Shown here piece by piece: positions 59,770-64,000 of a DNA stretch of 64,000 bases (positions are counted from its first letter, which is position 1; the number at the start of each line of letters is the position of its first letter). The DNA lies in the NCBI GenBank assembly GCA_017654935.2, contig CM065687.1, forward strand, positions 15,167,338-15,231,337, in the 5' to 3' direction. Under the pieces are notes generated by a model that saw nothing but the letters and a program-made list of their open reading frames with translations, had not been told where the DNA came from and made no database searches. Position numbers and translations under genes: made by a program. The stretch is from Phymorhynchus buccinoides. Its lineage: Eukaryota > Mollusca > Gastropoda > Neogastropoda > Raphitomidae.

Positions 59770-60261
59770 TGTTGAATAACAATGATTATGTTCACAATGT
59801 AAAGGATATCTACTGAAGGAAAGAGCAGCCTGTCTTGCTCTTATCTTGTCATTTAATTGCCTCCCTTATGAATGATTCTAAATGTGGATAAAGCCACGGT
59901 TTCTGCAGTGCAGATAGAGTTTGTGGCTCACAGGCACCTGAATCAGTTAACGTCTTGCTATTTTATTATTAGTCTGTTGAAATGGCAGAATCAGAGTAAG
60001 AGAAACAGAAATTAGGTTAATCACATTTGAGATGCAAGGACTCACTACTATCCTGTATTCAAGATTGTGTTTGAAATTTACAAAAAACAGTAACACGTAG
60101 GAAATAATGGTTAACGCCCTCTTTGGCCTTTCGGCCATGGGGGGCAATGGGATAACACGGTAACACGTGGAGAAGAAAGGGGTTAATGTTGAAAGAAGGT
60201 TACGAAAAAAATATTTTGTGTTTCTGGGGAAATGAAGTTTAACATTACACCACCTAAGAAA

Positions 60262-60565
60262 TGTTGTTGTTGTACCCTGGCTTAAAGAGTCCAGGGATCA
60301 TCCCAACAGCCGAAGTACTTGAACACTTTGGTACAAATGCGCCAGCTAGGGATGAGAACATTAAGTGTGTGACCGTTTTTGATTACCCCGCCACATGGGC
60401 ACACTCCAACTTCGGAGGATTTTGGATACTGATTATGTTATGCTAGGAGCTTGTCATGGCTAAAGACAATCCCCACATAACTATGCAGAGCATAACAGCA
60501 TTTTCATGTAGCTTTGGTGTTCTAGCCTATGCCAACTGGTCTGACACAGCCTTAAGCCAATGCGA
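60262..60565 (+). repeat. ACCCTGGCTTAA-family repeat, intact copy
   Basis: TTGTTGTACCCTGGCTTAAA to CTGACACAGCCTTAAGCCAA; keeps both TTAA sites that are occupied in the two nested copies. Confidence 0.88.
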
Positions 60566-61192
60566 ACCTAAGAAATGACAGCTTTCTGAACTCTCAGATT
60601 CTGAGTTTTTAAAAAGTCAAATGTGTGTGTGTGTGTGTGTGTGATGTTTTGATTTGTCTTTGGCTTAATGCTCATTTAGGACTCATCTTTTGGGGTTTTT
60701 TAAGAAGCGCGTTGTTGTAATGTAAGAATTGATTTAAGCAATGCACTTGTAAAGTCTATTCCACCCTCCAGAATCCAGGCACATGTGCCTATTTGCGTGT
60801 TCATGAAGAAAAACGTCACACACTATTTTGGTATCTACATACATCTAGGTGCTAAGTCTAATAATATATATATATGACTGTGTGTGCGCATGTGCAATAT
60901 GTCTTCATGTTTGTATTTGACATTTAGACTGTGAAGATATATATATTTGATCGGCTAAGATGTGTACAAGTGTTCAACCTTACCTGTTGTCCAAAAAAAA
61001 GTCTTTCCAGTTTGAGATTCAGTTAAAAGTGCCTTGCTCTGCCTCTCTTTTTGATGCTAGAGATGTCATTGTCAATGTGCGCATTATTGTGAATAAAAGC
61101 ATATGCCCAGCTACACATAAGAGGGATCGTTGGTAACATGCTTTCACACATTTTTCAGACATTTATTTTACTTTTGTGTATACCCGGTACAG

Positions 61193-61274
<82 letters not shown>

Positions 61275-62072
61275 ACCTCTTTCTTACATTGCAAACAAAT
61301 AAATAAACAAACTAATATAAAACAAAACCCAAATAGTGAAATACTGTATGAGTGTTGTTCAAGCAGCACCAAGTTGAAGACATACGGTAACATTGTGTCA
61401 AAAATGTGTGCTTTTCTAAGGGTGTTCGTGAGTCTTTGACCCCCCAAAAAGAGTGAAATACTGTAAGTGTGTTAGTAAATGTTTTATAACAGTGATTGTT
61501 TCATAATACTCAAACAGTATTGCACCATTGACATGATTTGTGATGTTTTACCGTTTCTATCTGTTGGCATGTGTGATCAATATTAACTCCCTTGGCATGC
61601 GTGATAAATATTAACTCCCCTTTTAGCATTCTGTCTCATTCACTTGGTTTACCAGGCATGGGAATTGTCCGCGAATTCGCGGAATTCCGCGAAAAAAAAG
61701 ATTGAAATTGTTACTAAATACTTCATTTTTGTTACTAAATACTTCAATTGGGGGGCTTTTCAGAGTTTTTTGTCTCTGACAATTCCCATGCCTGTTTACG
61801 AAAAAGTAAAGCTTTGTACATTTGCGCTTAACTTAATGTATCGGGTTTGATCCTGTATTATGTCTGTGTAACTGGTCAATATTGATGCTGAAATCTGTAT
61901 AGGTCATTAATAGCTTATTAACATCAGGGGATGCTCGCAATCTAGCAAGTAGCATGGATGTACGAGACATTATGTAGTTTTGTTTTTCTTTTAAGATGGG
62001 CGTTTGATTATGCCGTTTCATCCGTTAGGGCCTGTGCATATCAGATCCATAATCCACAAGTTCCCCATTCGC
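60566..62072. other. TMEM243 downstream DNA
   Basis: (GT)n at 60623-60642, (CA)n at 61196-61273, a short palindromic patch with GAATTCGCGGAATTCC at 61673-61688. No gene recognised. Confidence 0.55.
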
Positions 62073-62308
62073 TTAAAGACCCAGTGACGCACCACGATTA
62101 AGTCCCTTGGTTTTTTCTGGGTTGCTGTGACCCACATGCAAATTTCCCCAAATTCAAATTGAGGCTGCTCTTTAAACTGATGTTTCGGTTTGAATTTGGG
62201 GCCATTTATATGGGAGTCAGACTTGGTCAAAACAAGATTTCTTTCCAGTTATAAGAGGGAAAACACGTGAAGCCCGTGATTTTGACACGTGATCTGGTGG
62301 ATCTTTAA
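62073..62308. mobile_element. TTAA-type MITE, AGACCC family, 236 bp
   Basis: TTAAAGACCCAGTGACGCAC to ...GTGATCTGGTGGATCTTTAA. Collinear with 26932-27170. Confidence 0.87.
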
Positions 62309-62950
62309 GAAATAAGCAGATGGGATAGCAGATGAGTTTCAGCATCTGCTTATCTATACATGTAATATAATACGCTAAGGCCCGAAGTGTAAAAGAACGT
62401 AAAAACTCGGATACCGCGTAAATGTCGGACTTTCGCTTGCCATACAGTTCCAGAAGAACGCGTTGGGACGCGATTCCGCTATGTCTGGTTCAAAATTTTG
62501 ATTTTGAAGGCAAAATGTATGAAATTTCATTGAAATTTTGTGTTGTCTGCGTCGCCCGAGCTGTGTCGGAAATTGCCGAATCTACTTTGGAATTACCAAG
62601 AATGCCGAACCTGTGTTTCATAACTTCCGCCCTTTCTTTGCATTTCAAATTTGTTATTCTAATTAGTTTCTTATATAAGCGATTGAGATTTTTGTACACA
62701 ACTTGCAGATTGCGGATGTAATGTGCATAGGCCCTTATGCGCTTCATATATTTTACAAATATTGGGGGAAATTCATTGACTTGATGTATGAAGAGGCAAG
62801 TTTATGGAGTATTAATGTACTGTTATAATTGACTTTAATACTCAGCTTTCGTAACCAGTTTTTATTTTGATACCAAGTTTTGTGGTGGGTCCTTTTTTTT
62901 TTTTTAGTGTATGGTAGGGTGGGTCCTTGATTATACAGGTTATGTTCAGT
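62309..62950. other. No gene recognised
   Basis: An ORF pair at 62422-62747 lacks splice or family support. A 14-base T-run near 62893-62906 could be an old poly(A) on the minus strand. Confidence 0.45.
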
Positions 62951-63850
62951 TTTAAAAGTTTTCCCTGCCACAGTCCTAATCCACATGACTTTTGTAGGCA
63001 GAAAACCTCGGTACTTGATTGGCTTACTTAGGTGCTCCTGCGTCGATTGGGCACAGTCCTCAGCCAGCTTGTCCATGTTACTCCAGTGTCTGTGGACAAG
63101 CTTCAGGTCCCTCTCTACTGTCTGTTTCCAGTTCATTTTGTCCATGTCACTCCAGTGTCTGTGGACAAGCTTCAGGTCCCTCTCCACTGTCTGTTTCCAG
63201 TTCATCATAGGCCGCCCTCTTCTCCTCTGTCCTCTGTCCTGGCTTAATTTGCAGGCGTCCATCTGATCCCAGCCAGCGGAGGGCTTGCAGATGGTGGTTT
63301 TGCAGGTCTTGTCACTGGGAGCCTCATGACGTGTCCCAGCCAGCAGAGGCGTCTTCTGCAGATGGTGGTTGATATGCAGGTCTTGTCACTGGGAGCGTCA
63401 TGACATGCCCCAGCCAGCGGAGTCTTTTGCAGATGGTGGTTGATATGCAGGTCTTGACTGGGAGCCTCATGACGTGTCTTTTGCAGATGGTGGTTGATAT
63501 GCAGGTCTTGTCGCTGGGAGCGTCATGACATGCCCCAGCCAACGGAGGCATCTTTTGCAGATGGTGGTTGATATGCAGGTCTGGTCGCTGGAAGCCTCAT
63601 GATGTCGCTGGGAGCCTCATGATGTGTCCCAGCCAGCGGAGGTGTCTTTTGCAAATGGTGGTCGATACGAGGGGCTGTTTTAATCATTCCCTGACCTTCA
63701 TTCCACACAAAGTCATTCCATTTTGATGCCTAAGATCTTGTGTAGGCATTTGGTGTCGAAGACGTCAAGTTTCTTCTCGTGTGTGGTTTTGAGATGCCAG
63801 GTTTCACAGCCATAGAGCAATGTGGAGATCACATTGAAGTTGTAGAACTT
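62950..63850 (-). pseudogene. Decayed LINE C-terminal coding remnant with internal duplications
   Basis: Minus strand, from the top: LLYGCETWHLKTTHEKKLDV then FDTKCLHKILGIKM (about 63719-63816), several copies of LRWLGHVMRLP with PAYQPPSA (63256-63680), and RRGRPMMNWKQTVERDLKLV given twice (63076-63215). YGCETW, RWLGHV and GRP..W..TVE.DL are the standard trailing motifs of RTE/CR1-like LINE proteins. Multiple frames and tandem copies show it is broken. Continues beyond the window is possible. Confidence 0.82.
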
Positions 63851-64000
63851 CAGTTTTAGATGAAAATAGAATTTCTTGCTCATTCAGATTTTACTTAGCT
63901 GATTGAAGGCATATTTTTTGATATTTTTTATTAGCACCGTACCATTATTTCCTTGTTTCTTACATTTACCAATGTGCCTTTATATTATAGCACATTTGCT

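Overview
This is an intron-rich animal genome segment. I see no bacterial-type operons and no viral genes. The protein families present are found throughout animals, and the introns are packed with dinucleotide microsatellites, minisatellites, tRNA-headed SINEs and short inverted-repeat transposons. That texture fits a lophotrochozoan, most plausibly a mollusc such as a marine gastropod, but the taxon is an inference from repeat style and not from a marker gene.

Three protein-coding genes can be assembled exon by exon with GT/AG boundaries and matching phases. (1) A NEK4-type NIMA-related serine/threonine kinase on the minus strand, 40133 down to 13553: 17 coding exons, 2568 nt, 855 aa. (2) A glycine N-acyltransferase-like (GNAT/FR47) protein on the minus strand, 47637 down to 42466: 5 coding exons, 285 aa. 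(3) A TMEM243-type small membrane protein on the plus strand, 52401 to 58545: 4 coding exons, 129 aa. Genes 1 and 2 are head-to-tail. Genes 2 and 3 are divergent, with about 4.8 kb between their start codons. Nothing suggests that the three work in one pathway.

Region by region: 1-13.5 kb is repeat-rich DNA downstream of NEK4. It holds two copies of a 6-bp-TSD element, a 29-30 bp minisatellite, a fold-back element with telomere-like repeats, several MITEs and a 106-bp satellite split by a transposon. 13.5-40.1 kb is NEK4; its introns hold most of the mobile elements. 40.1-47.6 kb is a short spacer plus the acyltransferase gene. 47.6-52.4 kb contains a decayed LINE reverse transcriptase and microsatellites. 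52.4-58.6 kb is TMEM243. 58.6-64 kb is its 3' region plus MITEs and a second decayed LINE.

Two themes stand out. First, at four places in NEK4 (exons 6, 9, 14 and 16) the edge of a coding exon with its splice site has been tandemly copied into the adjoining intron. Across the four arrays this makes many decoy donors or acceptors; the exon 16 array alone has 11 extra acceptor copies with a 68-bp period. Second, the window holds several short non-autonomous DNA-transposon families. One group always sits between TTAA duplications (piggyBac-like, at least four TIR families, with three insertions that can be checked against paralogous empty sites in this window). Another group has CA...TG ends, mostly with 5-6 bp duplications. 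Two elements keep short stretches that may be transposase N-terminal remnants.
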